A DNA stretch of 64,000 bases from Sphingomonas sp. MA1305 (GTDB taxonomy: Bacteria; Pseudomonadota; Alphaproteobacteria; Sphingomonadales; Sphingomonadaceae), in NCBI RefSeq assembly GCF_016107325.1, contig NZ_RCVT01000001.1, forward strand, positions 558,001 through 622,000, in the 5' to 3' direction. Positions 55,427-64,000 of the stretch are shown here, one piece after another. Made by a program: the position numbers and the translations under genes. The notes below the pieces were generated by a model that was not told the DNA's origin, made no database searches, and saw nothing but the letters and a program-made list of their open reading frames with translations. The first letter of the stretch is position 1. Each line of letters starts with the position of its first letter.

Positions 55427-56983
55427 ATGCAGCACAGCGACAGCATCCTCATCATCGACTTCGGCAGTCAGGTCACTCAGCTCATCGCGCGGCGAGTGCG
55501 TGAGGCGGGCGTCTATTCGGAGATCGCACCTTTCCAGTCGGCGGAGGAGGCGTTCGACCGGATCAAGCCGGCCGGGATCATCCTGTCCGGCGGCCCTGCC
55601 TCCGTCACCGCGGAGAACAGCCCGCGCGCGCCGCAGCGCTTCTTCGAGGCGGGGGTGCCGATCCTCGGAATCTGCTACGGGCAGCAGCTGATGAGCGCGC
55701 AGCTCGGCGGCAATGTCGTCGTCTCGGGCGACGGCGGCGAATTCGGCAAGGCGTTCGTCGACATCAAGTCGGAATGCGCGCTGTTCGACGGGCTCTGGGC
55801 GAGCGGCGAGCGCCATCAGGTGTGGATGAGCCACGGCGACAAGGTCGACTCGCTCGCTCCCGGTTTCGCCCCCGTCGCGACCTCCGAAGGCGCACCCTAT
55901 GCGATCGTCGCCGATGAGGCGCGGCGCTTCTATGGCGTGCAATTCCATCCGGAAGTCGTCCACACGCCGGACGGCGGCAAGCTGATCGCCAATTTCGCGC
56001 GTCACGTTTGCGGACTGGCGGGCGACTGGACGATGGCGGAATTCCGCGAGGCGAAGATCGCCGACATCCGCGCCCAGGTCGGTAGCGGCAAGGTGATCTG
56101 CGGCCTGTCCGGCGGGGTCGACTCGGCGGTCGCGGCGCTGCTGATCCACGAGGCGATCGGCGACCAGCTGACCTGCGTCTTCGTCGATGGCGGCATCCTG
56201 CGCGCGGGCGAGGCCGAGCAGGTCGTCGGCCTGTTCCGCGGCCACTACAATATCCCGCTCGTCCACGTCGAGGCGCAGGACCTGTTCATGGACGGCCTCG
56301 CCGGCGTCACCGACCCGGAGGCGAAGCGCAAGTTCATCGGCAAGACCTTCATCGACGTGTTCGAGGCGGAGGCGAAGAAGATCGGCGGGGCAGAGTTCCT
56401 CGCCCAAGGCACGCTCTATCCCGACGTGATCGAGAGCGTCAGCTTCACCGGCGGCCCGTCGGTGACGATCAAGAGCCATCACAATGTCGGCGGCCTGCCC
56501 GAGCGGATGAACATGAAGCTCGTCGAGCCGCTGCGCGAGCTGTTCAAGGACGAAGTCCGCGTCCTCGGTCGCGAGCTGGGCCTGCCGGAGATTTTCGTCG
56601 GTCGCCATCCGTTCCCCGGACCTGGCCTCGCCATCCGCATTCCCGGCGAGGTGACCCGCGAGCGCTGCGACATCCTCCGCAAGGCGGATGCCATCTACCT
56701 CGAGGAGATCCGCAACGCCGGCCTGTACGATGCGATCTGGCAGGCCTTCGCGGTGCTGCTGCCGGTGCGCACCGTGGGGGTGATGGGCGACGGCCGCACC
56801 TATGATTCGGTGCTGGCCCTGCGCGCCGTCACGTCCACCGATGGCATGACGGCAGAGGTATTCGACTTCCCCGGAGACTTCCTGCCGCGAGTCGCGACTC
56901 GCATCGTCAATGAGGTGAAGGGCGTCAACCGGGTAGTCTACGACTATACCTCCAAGCCGCCTGGCACGATCGAATGGGAATGA
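55427..56983 (+). CDS. guaA: GMP synthase (glutamine-hydrolysing)
   Basis: GuaA, 518 residues, converts XMP to GMP. Type-1 glutamine amidotransferase N-domain: ILSGGPASV, nucleophile GICYGQQLM, and [10 protein letters not shown] (catalytic His, Glu). The ATP-pyrophosphatase domain has the PP-loop [12 protein letters not shown], and the C-terminal dimerisation domain ends GTIEWE. The ATG at 55427 gives the standard start [23 protein letters not shown]. The frame is open 19 codons further up, without support. Confidence 0.97.
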   Translation: MQHSDSILIIDFGSQVTQLIARRVREAGVYSEIAPFQSAEEAFDRIKPAGIILSGGPASVTAENSPRAPQRFFEAGVPILGICYGQQLMSAQLGGNVVVSGDGGEFGKAFVDIKSECALFDGLWASGERHQVWMSHGDKVDSLAPGFAPVATSEGAPYAIVADEARRFYGVQFHPEVVHTPDGGKLIANFARHVCGLAGDWTMAEFREAKIADIRAQVGSGKVICGLSGGVDSAVAALLIHEAIGDQLTCVFVDGGILRAGEAEQVVGLFRGHYNIPLVHVEAQDLFMDGLAGVTDPEAKRKFIGKTFIDVFEAEAKKIGGAEFLAQGTLYPDVIESVSFTGGPSVTIKSHHNVGGLPERMNMKLVEPLRELFKDEVRVLGRELGLPEIFVGRHPFPGPGLAIRIPGEVTRERCDILRKADAIYLEEIRNAGLYDAIWQAFAVLLPVRTVGVMGDGRTYDSVLALRAVTSTDGMTAEVFDFPGDFLPRVATRIVNEVKGVNRVVYDYTSKPPGTIEWE

Positions 56984-57341
56984 TGGCCATGACGAACGGT
57001 CGAATGGAGGTCTGACCGCACAATTTTCCGGTTGATTCGAATGTCGGAGCGATGGCTGCGAGGGCAGGACGCGGCACCGACCATGAGTGCCGCCTTATCG
57101 GCTCGCGAGGGTGCGGCACTGGAGAATGCCCGCGCCAATTTGCCAAGGCGAGCCTTGCCATGCATGGTTGCGACATGCATTTCCGATAGGGCGGGTCGGC
57201 AGCACGGGCGCCGGCATCGGGGTGCCATCTCCTACCGATGCCATAGACGATTGTGTGCCCTGCAATGCCGAAGAACCGACTTGCATTTGCCGCAAGCGCC
57301 GTACCTCGCCACATGGAGATCATGCTGCATTGCGGCAAAGC

Positions 57342-57482
57342 ATGAAAGACCTCCCCATGTTCAGCTTGATCGCCCTGTTCTTCGAATCCCGTCGCCTTGC
57401 CACCCAGACGCCTGCCATCACGGCGCCGGGTCCCGTGACGGCCAACGACCGCGCCGCCACGCCGGTTCGCCTCGCTGCCTGA
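57342..57482 (+). CDS. Very small hypothetical protein
   Basis: A 46-residue frame MKDLPMFSLIALFFESRRLATQTPAITAPGPVTANDRAATPVRLAA, perhaps starting at the second Met (57357). It has no recognisable domain and a weak ribosome site. The layout (hydrophobic start, Ala/Thr/Pro-rich tail) recurs in small sphingomonad proteins of unknown function. The rest of the gap 56984-57490 shows only weak palindromes (GCCAAGGCGAGCCTTGCC near 57140) and no convincing gene. Confidence 0.3.
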   Translation: MKDLPMFSLIALFFESRRLATQTPAITAPGPVTANDRAATPVRLAA

Positions 57483-57490
57483 TCGCGTCC

Positions 57491-58669
57491 TCAACGCGGG
57501 GTGAGCTGGATCAGCGCCCCGCCGCTGCCGTCGCGTAGCACCCATAAGGTGCCGTTCGGTCCTTCCGCCACGTCGCGGATCCGGTCGCCCAACCCGATCC
57601 GGGCGACTTCGGTGGCGGTGTTGCCGCTGACCCGGACGCGAACGATGCCCTGCTGCACCAGGCCAGCCAGCAGGAAATCTCCCGTCCAGCCGCCGAACGC
57701 ACTGCCGCGATACTGGATCATCCCGCCCGGCGCGATCACCGGCGTCCAACTGACCAGCGGCGGCGTATAGGCCGTATTGGTGCTGTGGCGTGGAATGGGC
57801 GTGCCGTCGTAATTGTCGCCCTCCGAGACGCGTGGCCAGCCATAATTGCGGCCCGGCTCGATCAGGTTGAACTCGTCGCCGCCCGCCGGTCCCATCTCGC
57901 TTTCGAACAGCCGGCCGTCGCTGGCGAAGACCAGGCCGTAGGGATTGCGGTGGCCGAGCGTCCAGATCTCCGGCCGGGCGCTGGCGGTTGTTGCGAAGGG
58001 GTTGCCGGCCGCGGCGCTACCGTCCAGGTTCAGCCGGACGATCTTGCCCAAGGTGCCGGACAGATCCTGTGCCGGCGTACCCTGCTGGCGTTCGCCGCTG
58101 GTGACGAACAGATAGCGGCCGTCGGGCGAAAAGGCGAGGCGCGCGCCGAGCTGGCCGCCGGTGGTGGTCGGCGTCGCGCGCCACATTACGGTCAGATCGT
58201 CGAGGCGGTTTGCCGTCAGGTTGAGCGTACCGCGTGCCACCGCGAGCCGCTGACCGCCGGTCGCGGGCTCCGCATAGCTAAGCCACACGCGCCCGTTGCT
58301 GGCATAGCCGGGGTCGAGATCGACGTCCTGCAGCCCAAGTTGTCCCGAATAGAAGACGCCGGGCACACCGGCGATTGCGGTCTTGGCGCCGCCGGTGGTC
58401 ACCAATTGCAGCCGCCCCGGCTTTTCGGTGACCAGCATGCGCCCATCGGGCAAGACAGCGATCGCCCAGGGATTGTCGAGGCTGGCGACGACGCGCCGGT
58501 CGACGGCCGTGACCGCGGTCGACGGCGCGGTTGCGGAGGGGGAGGGGCTCGGCGTCGGCGAGACGCTGGGGGTCGGCGCGGGTGTAGAACCGTTCGTGCC
58601 GCCATCGTCGCCACCGCATCCGCTCACCGCGAGCGCCGCGAAGACTGCCATTCCCCATCGGGCCGTCAT
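57491..58669 (-). CDS. PQQ-dependent sugar dehydrogenase (soluble GDH/YliI type) lipoprotein
   Basis: A 392-residue aldose-sugar dehydrogenase-like protein. MTARWGMAVFAALAVSGC is a lipoprotein signal (lipobox VSGC). A Thr/Pro/Ser-rich linker (about 28-55) leads to a six-bladed beta-propeller with LGLQDVDLDPGY, VTSGERQQG, TLGHRNPYGLVFASDG, and GDEFNLIEPGRNYGWP, the segments around the PQQ and calcium sites of s-GDH/Asd. The catalytic histidine corresponds to the His of GQLGLQDVD-neighbouring blade 1-2 in homologues but cannot be assigned with certainty. Periplasmic or outer-membrane, oxidising aldose sugars; substrate not readable. Confidence 0.88.
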   Translation of the reverse strand: MTARWGMAVFAALAVSGCGGDDGGTNGSTPAPTPSVSPTPSPSPSATAPSTAVTAVDRRVVASLDNPWAIAVLPDGRMLVTEKPGRLQLVTTGGAKTAIAGVPGVFYSGQLGLQDVDLDPGYASNGRVWLSYAEPATGGQRLAVARGTLNLTANRLDDLTVMWRATPTTTGGQLGARLAFSPDGRYLFVTSGERQQGTPAQDLSGTLGKIVRLNLDGSAAAGNPFATTASARPEIWTLGHRNPYGLVFASDGRLFESEMGPAGGDEFNLIEPGRNYGWPRVSEGDNYDGTPIPRHSTNTAYTPPLVSWTPVIAPGGMIQYRGSAFGGWTGDFLLAGLVQQGIVRVRVSGNTATEVARIGLGDRIRDVAEGPNGTLWVLRDGSGGALIQLTPR

Positions 58670-58747
58670 GGCGCGTTCCTTCCTTCGCTGTGCGGTGATC
58701 AACGATCGAACGATGCTGAAGATGCGCGGCGATGAGCGAAGGGACAT

Positions 58748-58824
58748 TGGCGCGCCCGGCTGGATTCGAACCAGCGGCCCCAAGCTTAGAAGGCTCGTGC
58801 TCTATCCAACTGAGCTACGGGCGC
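58748..58824 (-). tRNA. trnR: tRNA-Arg (TCT anticodon)
   Basis: On the minus strand a 77-base cloverleaf: acceptor GCGCCCG/CGGGCGC, D-arm GCTCAGTTGGATAGAGC, anticodon stem CGAGC/GCTTG with loop CTTCTAA (anticodon TCT), T-arm GCTGGTTCGAATCCAGC, discriminator G and encoded CCA. Confidence 0.96.
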
Positions 58825-58885
58825 GCACCAGGGGTGAATTAGCGCGGATTGTGCGGCAGCGGAACCGGGATATGATGCCCGGCCG

Positions 58886-59626
58886 ATGACCGAGCCCGCC
58901 GAACGCCCCGTCGATGCCGCCGCCATGCAAGGGGCGGCGTTCCGCTATTACGATTTCGTGATGGCGGCGTTCGTCGCGCTGCTGCTGCTGTCCAACGTCA
59001 TCGGCGCGGGCAAGGTCGCCGTGATCTATCTGCCGGGGATCGGCGACTGGCCGTTCGGCGCGGGCATCCTGTTCTTCCCGATCAGCTATGTGATCGGCGA
59101 CGTACTGACCGAGGTCTATGGCTATGCCCGTGCGCGGCGGGTGATCTGGGCGGGGTTCGCGGCGGTGGTGTTCATGGCGTTCATGAGCTGGGTGGTGGTG
59201 GCATTGCCGCCGGCGCCGAGCTGGACCAACCAGGCCGCCTATGAGACGATCTTCGGCCAAGTGCCGCGCATCGTGCTGGCCAGCGTGTGCGCCTTTTGGG
59301 CGGGGGAGTTCGTCAACTCCTACGTCATGGCGCGGATGAAGGTGTGGAGCGAGGGGCGGCATCTGTGGATGCGCACCATCGGATCGACGGTCGTCGGCGA
59401 GGGCGTCGACAGCCTGATCTTCTACCCGCTCGCCTTCCTGGGTGCGACCGGGTGGACGCCCGCGCTGGTCGTCACCGTACTGTTCACGCAATGGGCGCTG
59501 AAGGTCGGCTGGGAGGTGCTGCTGACGCCGGTCACCTATGCGGTGGTCGGCTGGCTCAAGCGCGCCGAGGGCGTCGACGTGTTCGATCGGGCCACCGACT
59601 TCTCGCCGTTCCGGACCCGGCTCTAG
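58886..59626 (+). CDS. Queuosine precursor transporter, YhhQ family
   Basis: A 246-residue membrane protein of the YhhQ/DUF165 family, which imports 7-cyano-7-deazaguanine precursors for tRNA queuosine. Family segments are LLLSNVIGAGKVAVI, ILFFPISYVIGDVLTEVYGYARARRVIW, SVCAFWAGEFVNSYVMARMKVW and MRTIGSTVVGEGVDSLIFYPLAFLG, with about six transmembrane helices. Function is inferred from E. coli YhhQ. The tRNA-Arg gene lies divergently upstream. Confidence 0.9.
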   Translation: MTEPAERPVDAAAMQGAAFRYYDFVMAAFVALLLLSNVIGAGKVAVIYLPGIGDWPFGAGILFFPISYVIGDVLTEVYGYARARRVIWAGFAAVVFMAFMSWVVVALPPAPSWTNQAAYETIFGQVPRIVLASVCAFWAGEFVNSYVMARMKVWSEGRHLWMRTIGSTVVGEGVDSLIFYPLAFLGATGWTPALVVTVLFTQWALKVGWEVLLTPVTYAVVGWLKRAEGVDVFDRATDFSPFRTRL

Positions 59627-59635
59627 CCAGCGCCA

Positions 59636-60304
59636 TCAGGCGCCGACCGTCTCCAGCACACCCTCGAACAGACGACGGCCATCGGTGCCGCCGTGCGCCG
59701 TCTCGATCCGGCGTTCCGGGTGCGGCATCATGCCGAGCACGTTGCCGGCGGCGTTGACGATGCCGGCGATGTTGCGGGCCGAGCCATTGACCGCCTCGCC
59801 GTAGCGGAAGGCGACGCGGCCTTCGCCCTCGAGCCGGTCGAGCGTATCGGCATCGGCGAAGTAATTGCCGTCGTGGTGCGCGACCGGCACCGACAGCGTC
59901 TCGCCCGCGTCATAGCGGCTGGTGAAGGCGGTCTGCGCATTCTCGACGGTCAGCGCGACGTCGCGGCAGACGAAGTTGAGGCCGGCGTTGCGCATCAGCG
60001 CGCCGGGCAGCAGTCCCGCCTCGGTCAGCACCTGGAAGCCGTTGCACACGCCGAACACCGGCAGGCCGCGGCCCGCCTGTTCGACCACCGCGCGCATGAT
60101 CGGCGAGCGCGCGGCGATCGCGCCGGAGCGGAGATAGTCGCCGTAGGAGAAGCCGCCGGGCACCGCGACGAAGCCGATGCCGTCCGGCAGTTCGGTTTCG
60201 GCATGCCAGACCATCGCCGGCTTGACGCCGGTCACCGCCTCCAGCGCGACGGCGAGGTCGCGGTCGCAGTTCGATCCCGGAAAGACGATGACGGCGGTCT
60301 TCAT
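59636..60304 (-). CDS. purQ: Phosphoribosylformylglycinamidine synthase subunit PurQ
   Basis: Glutaminase subunit of FGAM synthase, 222 residues. Class-I amidotransferase motifs: [14 protein letters not shown], nucleophile [17 protein letters not shown] and catalytic His/Glu in GMMPHPERR. It delivers ammonia to PurL. It starts one base after the purS stop, third gene of purC-purS-purQ. PurL is not in the window. Confidence 0.96.
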   Translation of the reverse strand: MKTAVIVFPGSNCDRDLAVALEAVTGVKPAMVWHAETELPDGIGFVAVPGGFSYGDYLRSGAIAARSPIMRAVVEQAGRGLPVFGVCNGFQVLTEAGLLPGALMRNAGLNFVCRDVALTVENAQTAFTSRYDAGETLSVPVAHHDGNYFADADTLDRLEGEGRVAFRYGEAVNGSARNIAGIVNAAGNVLGMMPHPERRIETAHGGTDGRRLFEGVLETVGA

Positions 60305-60305
60305 C

Positions 60306-60536
60306 TCAAACGCGCTCCACCCGGTAGTTCTCGATCACGGTATTGGCGAGCAGCTGGCGGCACATGCCGTCGATCGCCGCATCGTCGGTCGAGTCGGCGA
60401 CCTCCAACTCGAACATCTTGCCGGCACGGACGTCCTCGACGCCCTGGAAGCCGAGGCTGCCCAGCGCGTGGTGGATCGCACGGCCTTGGGGGTCGAGCAC
60501 GCCGGGCTTGAGCGTCACGAAGATACGCAGCTTCAT
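60306..60536 (-). CDS. purS: Phosphoribosylformylglycinamidine synthase subunit PurS
   Basis: PurS, 76 residues, the small structural subunit that bridges PurQ and Pur[44 protein letters not shown] and [19 protein letters not shown] are the family signature. Lies 18 bases after purC and one base before purQ. Confidence 0.95.
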   Translation of the reverse strand: MKLRIFVTLKPGVLDPQGRAIHHALGSLGFQGVEDVRAGKMFELEVADSTDDAAIDGMCRQLLANTVIENYRVERV

Positions 60537-60554
60537 CGGTGACTTCTCCCTGCC

Positions 60555-61334
60555 TTACTTGCCACGCCGCTTGCGATGGCTGTCGAGGTCGAGCACCGCA
60601 TTGTCCTCGCCCTCGGGCATCAGGCCGAGCCGCCGGGCGACCTCCTGATAGGCCTCCGCCTCGCCGCCCAGGTCGCGGCGGAAACGATCCTTGTCGAGCT
60701 TCTCGCCGCTGGTCATGTCCCACAGGCGGCAGCCGTCGGGGCTGATCTCGTCCGCCAGGATGATCCGGCCATAGTCATTGTCCCAGATCCGGCCGAATTC
60801 GAGTTTGAAGTCGACCAGACGGATGGCGATGCCGGCGAAAAGGCCGGTGAGGAAGTCGTTCACCCGGATCGCCAGATCGGCGATGTCGTGCATCTCTTCC
60901 TGGCTCGCCCAGCCGAAGGCGGCGATATGTTCGTCGGTGATCATCGGATCGCCGAGCGCGTCATCCTTGTAATAATATTCGATGATCGTGCGCGGCAGCT
61001 TGGTGCCCTCTTCGATCCCCAGCCGCTTCGACAGCGAGCCGGCGGCGACGTTGCGCACGACGACCTCGATCGGCACGATCTCGACCTGGCGGATCAGCTG
61101 TTCGCGCATGTTGAGGCGGCGGATGAAATGCGTCGGTACGCCGATCGCGTCGAGCAGGGTGAAGACATGCTCGCTGATCCGGTTGTTGAGCACGCCCTTG
61201 CCGTTGATCGTGCCCTTCTTCTGGGCATTGAACGCGGTGGCGTCGTCCTTGAAATATTGGATCAGCGTGCCCGGCTCCGGGCCCTCGTAGAGGATCTTGG
61301 CCTTGCCCTCGTAGATCTGGCGGCGGCGAGCCAT
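60555..61334 (-). CDS. purC: Phosphoribosylaminoimidazole-succinocarboxamide synthase (SAICAR synthetase)
   Basis: PurC, 259 residues, step 8 of purine synthesis. [62 protein letters not shown] and [33 protein letters not shown] (signature 1 and 2) are canonical. First gene of the purCSQ operon. Confidence 0.97.
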   Translation of the reverse strand: MARRRQIYEGKAKILYEGPEPGTLIQYFKDDATAFNAQKKGTINGKGVLNNRISEHVFTLLDAIGVPTHFIRRLNMREQLIRQVEIVPIEVVVRNVAAGSLSKRLGIEEGTKLPRTIIEYYYKDDALGDPMITDEHIAAFGWASQEEMHDIADLAIRVNDFLTGLFAGIAIRLVDFKLEFGRIWDNDYGRIILADEISPDGCRLWDMTSGEKLDKDRFRRDLGGEAEAYQEVARRLGLMPEGEDNAVLDLDSHRKRRGK

Positions 61335-61449
61335 GTGCGCAGTCCCCTGGAAACGGTGCGCCCCGGCGACGCCCTTGACGCGGCCGGGGCAGGATCGAGG
61401 CGCCTATAGGGGAAGGGGGGCGGGGGTGCAATCTTCCCGCTCGGCGCGG

Positions 61450-61541
61450 AAAGTCTCAAAAGTCTCGAAAGTCTCACCCAAACGGGCGCGCGATGCCCGC
61501 AGTTTGCTGGGTCGCCAACCTCGAAAGGTCGCAAAGGTCCC
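61450..61541. repeat. Short tandem nine-base repeats
   Basis: AAAGTCTCA, AAAGTCTCG, AAAGTCTCA stand in tandem (61450-61476), and AAAGGTCGC, AAAGGTCCC follow at 61524-61541. The units share AAAG(G)TC. They lie in the 376-base gap upstream of purC. A related reverse-complement unit is at 54321. Confidence 0.55.
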
Positions 61542-61573
61542 ACCGTGCATGGGGGCACGCGGCAGATGGTCTG

Positions 61574-61632
61574 GACGAATCAAAGAGCGGGGCGATGCGA
61601 GCGTAGCGGGCGACGGCGTTGTAGGACAGCGG
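61574..61632 (+). other. Conserved non-coding element, partial copy C
   Basis: GACGAATCAAAGAGCGGGGCG (block 2 with AAAGAGCGGGGCG shared with copy B) and TTGTAGGACAGCGG (block 3, 61619-61632), 29 bases apart. Block 1 is absent upstream; the nine-base tandem repeats occupy that region instead. Confidence 0.4.
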
Positions 61633-61710
61633 CTGAGCGAACCGGTGCGGCCCGCCCAAATGAGCCTGCCGCATCGCCGCGGACCAACGGCGGGTCGGGC
61701 AGCGACGGCG

Positions 61711-62412
61711 TCATCCGGCCGGCGGCGGGAAGAGCCGGCGATGGAGCGGGCGGCCGACGCGGTGCCAGAACAAAGCGACCAGGAACAGCAGCACGAACGG
61801 CGGAATGCCGTAGGCCAGCAGCGTCAGCGCATTGCCCAGCGTCCAGTTCAGCGAGGCATAGCCGGCCGCCGCGGCCTCGCCGAGGCGCGCGCGCAGCCCG
61901 ACTCCGGCGCCCGCGACATAGGTGAAGCGGATCGGCGTGGTGGCGACGTTCAACGGCACGACGGACGCGGCCGGTGTCCGTCCGGCGAGCTGCGTCTCGG
62001 CGTCGGTCGTGTCGGCCGCATCGGCCGCCTGAGCCTTCGCATCGGTGGGATCGGTGCCGCTGATCTCCGCCTGCGCCAGGACGCCGCCCGCTTGCTCGAC
62101 CTGTTGGACGCTGCGGCGCCCGAAGGCGCGGGCGCCGGAAGACGCGACGCGGAGGTCGAGGCTGGCGGAAACCCGGGCGGCGTCGTCGACGCGATAGGTC
62201 ATGCCGGTGATCCGGCAGCCCGCGCCGAGCCGTTCGCATGCCTGGGCTGCCGCCTCCTGCGCATCGGCGATGCGCGCGGACGGCAAGCGGAAGGTGAATT
62301 GATAGGCGAAGGCGAGCGTGCCGGCGCGCGCCGTCGCCTCGCCGGGGCCGTCGGGTGCCTTGCTGCAGCCTGCCAACAGGCCGCAGGCTAATCCGATCAC
62401 CAGCCACCGCAT
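61711..62412 (-). CDS. DUF4349 domain lipoprotein
   Basis: A 233-residue protein with lipoprotein signal MRWLVIGLACGLLAGC (lipobox LAGC), an extracytoplasmic DUF4349-type alpha/beta domain (ITGMTYRVDDAARVSASLDLRVASSGARAF), an Asp/Ala-rich linker, and a C-terminal transmembrane helix (about 203-222, ALTLLAYGIPPFVLLFLVALFW) followed by a basic tail. Function unknown. ATG chosen for the signal; an ATG seven codons upstream is less likely. Confidence 0.8.
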   Translation of the reverse strand: MRWLVIGLACGLLAGCSKAPDGPGEATARAGTLAFAYQFTFRLPSARIADAQEAAAQACERLGAGCRITGMTYRVDDAARVSASLDLRVASSGARAFGRRSVQQVEQAGGVLAQAEISGTDPTDAKAQAADAADTTDAETQLAGRTPAASVVPLNVATTPIRFTYVAGAGVGLRARLGEAAAAGYASLNWTLGNALTLLAYGIPPFVLLFLVALFWHRVGRPLHRRLFPPPAG

Positions 62413-62507
62413 CGCGTTGTCTCCCGCCAACACGATTATCTACGCAGCCAGTAGGAATTGCGTCAAGCCGGTGAAGATTCTGGCACGTTCAGCGGCCGAC
62501 GGGGTGA

Positions 62508-64000
62508 TCAGTCGCGCGTCAGGCCGTCGCCCTCGACGATCAAGGCGATGCCGATCGGATTGCGCAGCGCACCGGGTACATCGACCTCGACCGCGTCGGA
62601 CGTGTGGCGGAACGGCAGCTGCGCCGTCGAGCCCGGCACGGTGACCCGCCGTACCTCGCCCTGCGCCGCCAGCGCGGGCAGGCGGACGATGCCGTCGTCC
62701 GGCCAGCCGAGCGCGAAGGCATGGACGGCGCTGCCCTTGCGCGCATAGCGGATGTCGCGCGCGGTGAAGGGGCTGTCGCGGCCGCCTTCGTTGAAGTCGC
62801 CGCCGGCCGGGCGGGTCGGGCCGTCGCCGGACCGGTGCCAGGGGCGGGTGCCGTAGATGGCACTGCCGTATCGGCCCATCCACGCCGCGATCGCCTCGAC
62901 GATCGCCTCCTCCTTCTCGTCGATCGTACCGTCGCCACGCATCGGCACCGACAGCATCAGATTGCCGTTCTTCGCCATCACGTCGCACAGGGTGTGGATC
63001 ACCTTGGCCGGCGTCTTGTAGCCGTCGCGTTCGTAGAGATCGCGGTCGTAATGCCAGTTGCCGAGGCAGGTATCGGTCTGGAACGGATAAGGCTGAATAT
63101 CGTCATGGACGCCGCGCTCGACATCGTCGACGATGCCGGCGCGCCGGTCGGCCGGCGTGCCCTTGGCGGTGACCACCGCCTCGTTGCGGCCGCCGTGCCA
63201 GCGCATCGACTGGTTGTAGAAATGGGCGGTGACATCCAGCCCCGCCTGACCGAGCGGCAGCGCGAAATTGTCGAAATAGATCATGTCCGGCCGGTAGACG
63301 TCGATCAGCTCGCGGCAGCGCAGCGACCAGTTGCGGGTGAAGCCGGGATTGGCCGCGGGCGGCGTTTCGGTCCAGAGGCGGTCGTTCTTCTCGTGCCAGG
63401 CGTTGGCGGCGGCGATCGAGCGCAGGCCGTCCGGCATCGGCATGGTGGGGCCGGTGTAGAGCTGTTGCGGGTCGAGCCCCTGCCACCATTCGCCTTGCCC
63501 CTGCGCCCGAGTCAGGACGGCGGCGTCGTAACGCTGGCCGGCGCGCGGCCCTTCGGGATCGTAGCCATAGGCCGGCTGCAGCCAGTGCCAGGCATGGGCG
63601 GAATGGTTGGAGACGGCGAAGCGCAGGCCGCGCGCCCGCGCCAGCCGGCTCCATTCGCCGATGATGTCGCGCTTCGGACCGATGCGGGTGCTGTTCCACG
63701 CATGATGGGTCGAGGCATAGCTGTCGAAATTGTCGTGGTGGTTGGCCAGCGCCATGAAATAGCGCGCGCCGGCGCGCTGATAGAGGTCGAGCAGCCGTTC
63801 CGGGTGCCATCGCGCCGCCGTCCAGCGCGGATACATCTGCATGAAGCCGACCTGCGAGGGGTGGCCGTAATGGTCGAGATGGTGGCGGTAGGCACGCGTG
63901 CCCTGCAGATACATCTCGCGCGCATACCAGTCGCCCGCCTCGGGCACGCATTGCGCCGACCAATGCGCCCAGATGCCGAACTTGGCGTCGCGGAACCAGT
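62508..64000 (-). CDS. Alpha-L-fucosidase, GH29, partial
   Basis: GH29 hydrolase whose N-terminus lies beyond base 64000; about 497 residues are visible. WFRDAKFGIWAHWS, QCVPEAGDWYAREMY, GARYFMALANHHDNFD, SRLARARGLRFAVSNHSAHAW, and IDVYRPDMIYFDNF (nucleophile aspartate position) are family blocks. MLSVPMRGDGTIDEKE and a C-terminal beta-sandwich end it. It releases L-fucose from glycans. Export cannot be judged without the N-terminus. Confidence 0.93.
   Translation of the reverse strand, partial: WFRDAKFGIWAHWSAQCVPEAGDWYAREMYLQGTRAYRHHLDHYGHPSQVGFMQMYPRWTAARWHPERLLDLYQRAGARYFMALANHHDNFDSYASTHHAWNSTRIGPKRDIIGEWSRLARARGLRFAVSNHSAHAWHWLQPAYGYDPEGPRAGQRYDAAVLTRAQGQGEWWQGLDPQQLYTGPTMPMPDGLRSIAAANAWHEKNDRLWTETPPAANPGFTRNWSLRCRELIDVYRPDMIYFDNFALPLGQAGLDVTAHFYNQSMRWHGGRNEAVVTAKGTPADRRAGIVDDVERGVHDDIQPYPFQTDTCLGNWHYDRDLYERDGYKTPAKVIHTLCDVMAKNGNLMLSVPMRGDGTIDEKEEAIVEAIAAWMGRYGSAIYGTRPWHRSGDGPTRPAGGDFNEGGRDSPFTARDIRYARKGSAVHAFALGWPDDGIVRLPALAAQGEVRRVTVPGSTAQLPFRHTSDAVEVDVPGALRNPIGIALIVEGDGLTRD

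Noticed and set aside
57032..57330. Several overlapping 60-170 codon frames on both strands after guaA
   Set aside because: No ribosome sites, no hydrophobic or domain pattern, mutual overlap; treated as non-coding.
61450..61541. CRISPR-like array
   Set aside because: Units are nine bases with no spacers, and no cas genes are near.

Overview
The window is a GC-rich, gene-dense chromosomal stretch of an alphaproteobacterium, most likely a sphingomonad (Sphingomonas or a close relative). The basis is protein-level resemblance (S12, SecE, L3, EF-Tu, a NodT-type efflux lipoprotein, bactofilin), alphaproteobacterial operon structure, and many short intergenic palindromes of the kind common in sphingomonad genomes. 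No species can be named from sequence alone. I see no insertion sequence, prophage, integron or CRISPR array.

Layout. 0-2.1 kb: a PaoABC-like molybdenum aldehyde oxidoreductase (large subunit cut by the window edge). 2.2-7.2 kb: glycerophosphodiesterase, a small lipoprotein, an alpha/beta hydrolase with a DUF2459 protein, phenylalanine 4-monooxygenase and a UDP-glucuronate epimerase. 7.2-13.9 kb: a TetR repressor divergent from a complete tripartite RND efflux pump, with a near-perfect operator palindrome between them. 14-15.7 kb: an orphan ABC exporter pair. 15.7-19.5 kb (minus strand): Pit phosphate transporter, PlcP-like metallophosphoesterase and GT4 glycosyltransferase behind a triple Pho-box-like repeat, which together suggest phosphate-starvation membrane lipid remodelling. 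19.8-21 kb: an FMN alpha-hydroxy-acid oxidase. 21.3-26.3 kb: a MscS channel convergent with an overlapping trehalose operon (otsB, GH15 hydrolase, otsA). 26.5-28.8 kb: an S9/DPP-IV-like peptidase.

29-54.8 kb is the translation core. tRNA-Trp, a tiny membrane protein, secE and nusG lie on the minus strand and end at a strong terminator. A bactofilin and a small unknown follow. Then come the str operon (rpsL, rpsG, fusA, tuf), the S10 operon (rpsJ to rpsQ), the spc operon (rplN to rpmD, rplO, secY, adk) and the alpha operon (rpsM, rpsK, rpoA, rplQ). This array is interrupted by palindromic repeats, by two apparent terminators (after rpsQ and after rpmD) and by a two-component system plus three small genes between adk and rpsM. 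S12 carries arginine at position 88, a substitution known to give streptomycin resistance.

54.9-64 kb: a small lipoprotein, guaA, a PQQ-type sugar dehydrogenase lipoprotein, tRNA-Arg(TCT), a YhhQ-type queuosine-precursor transporter, purC-purS-purQ, a DUF4349 lipoprotein and a GH29 alpha-L-fucosidase cut by the window edge.

The least explained signal is a non-coding element made of short conserved blocks in a fixed order. It occurs at 21.1-21.3 kb (reverse), at 28.8-29.0 kb and, partially, at 61.6 kb.
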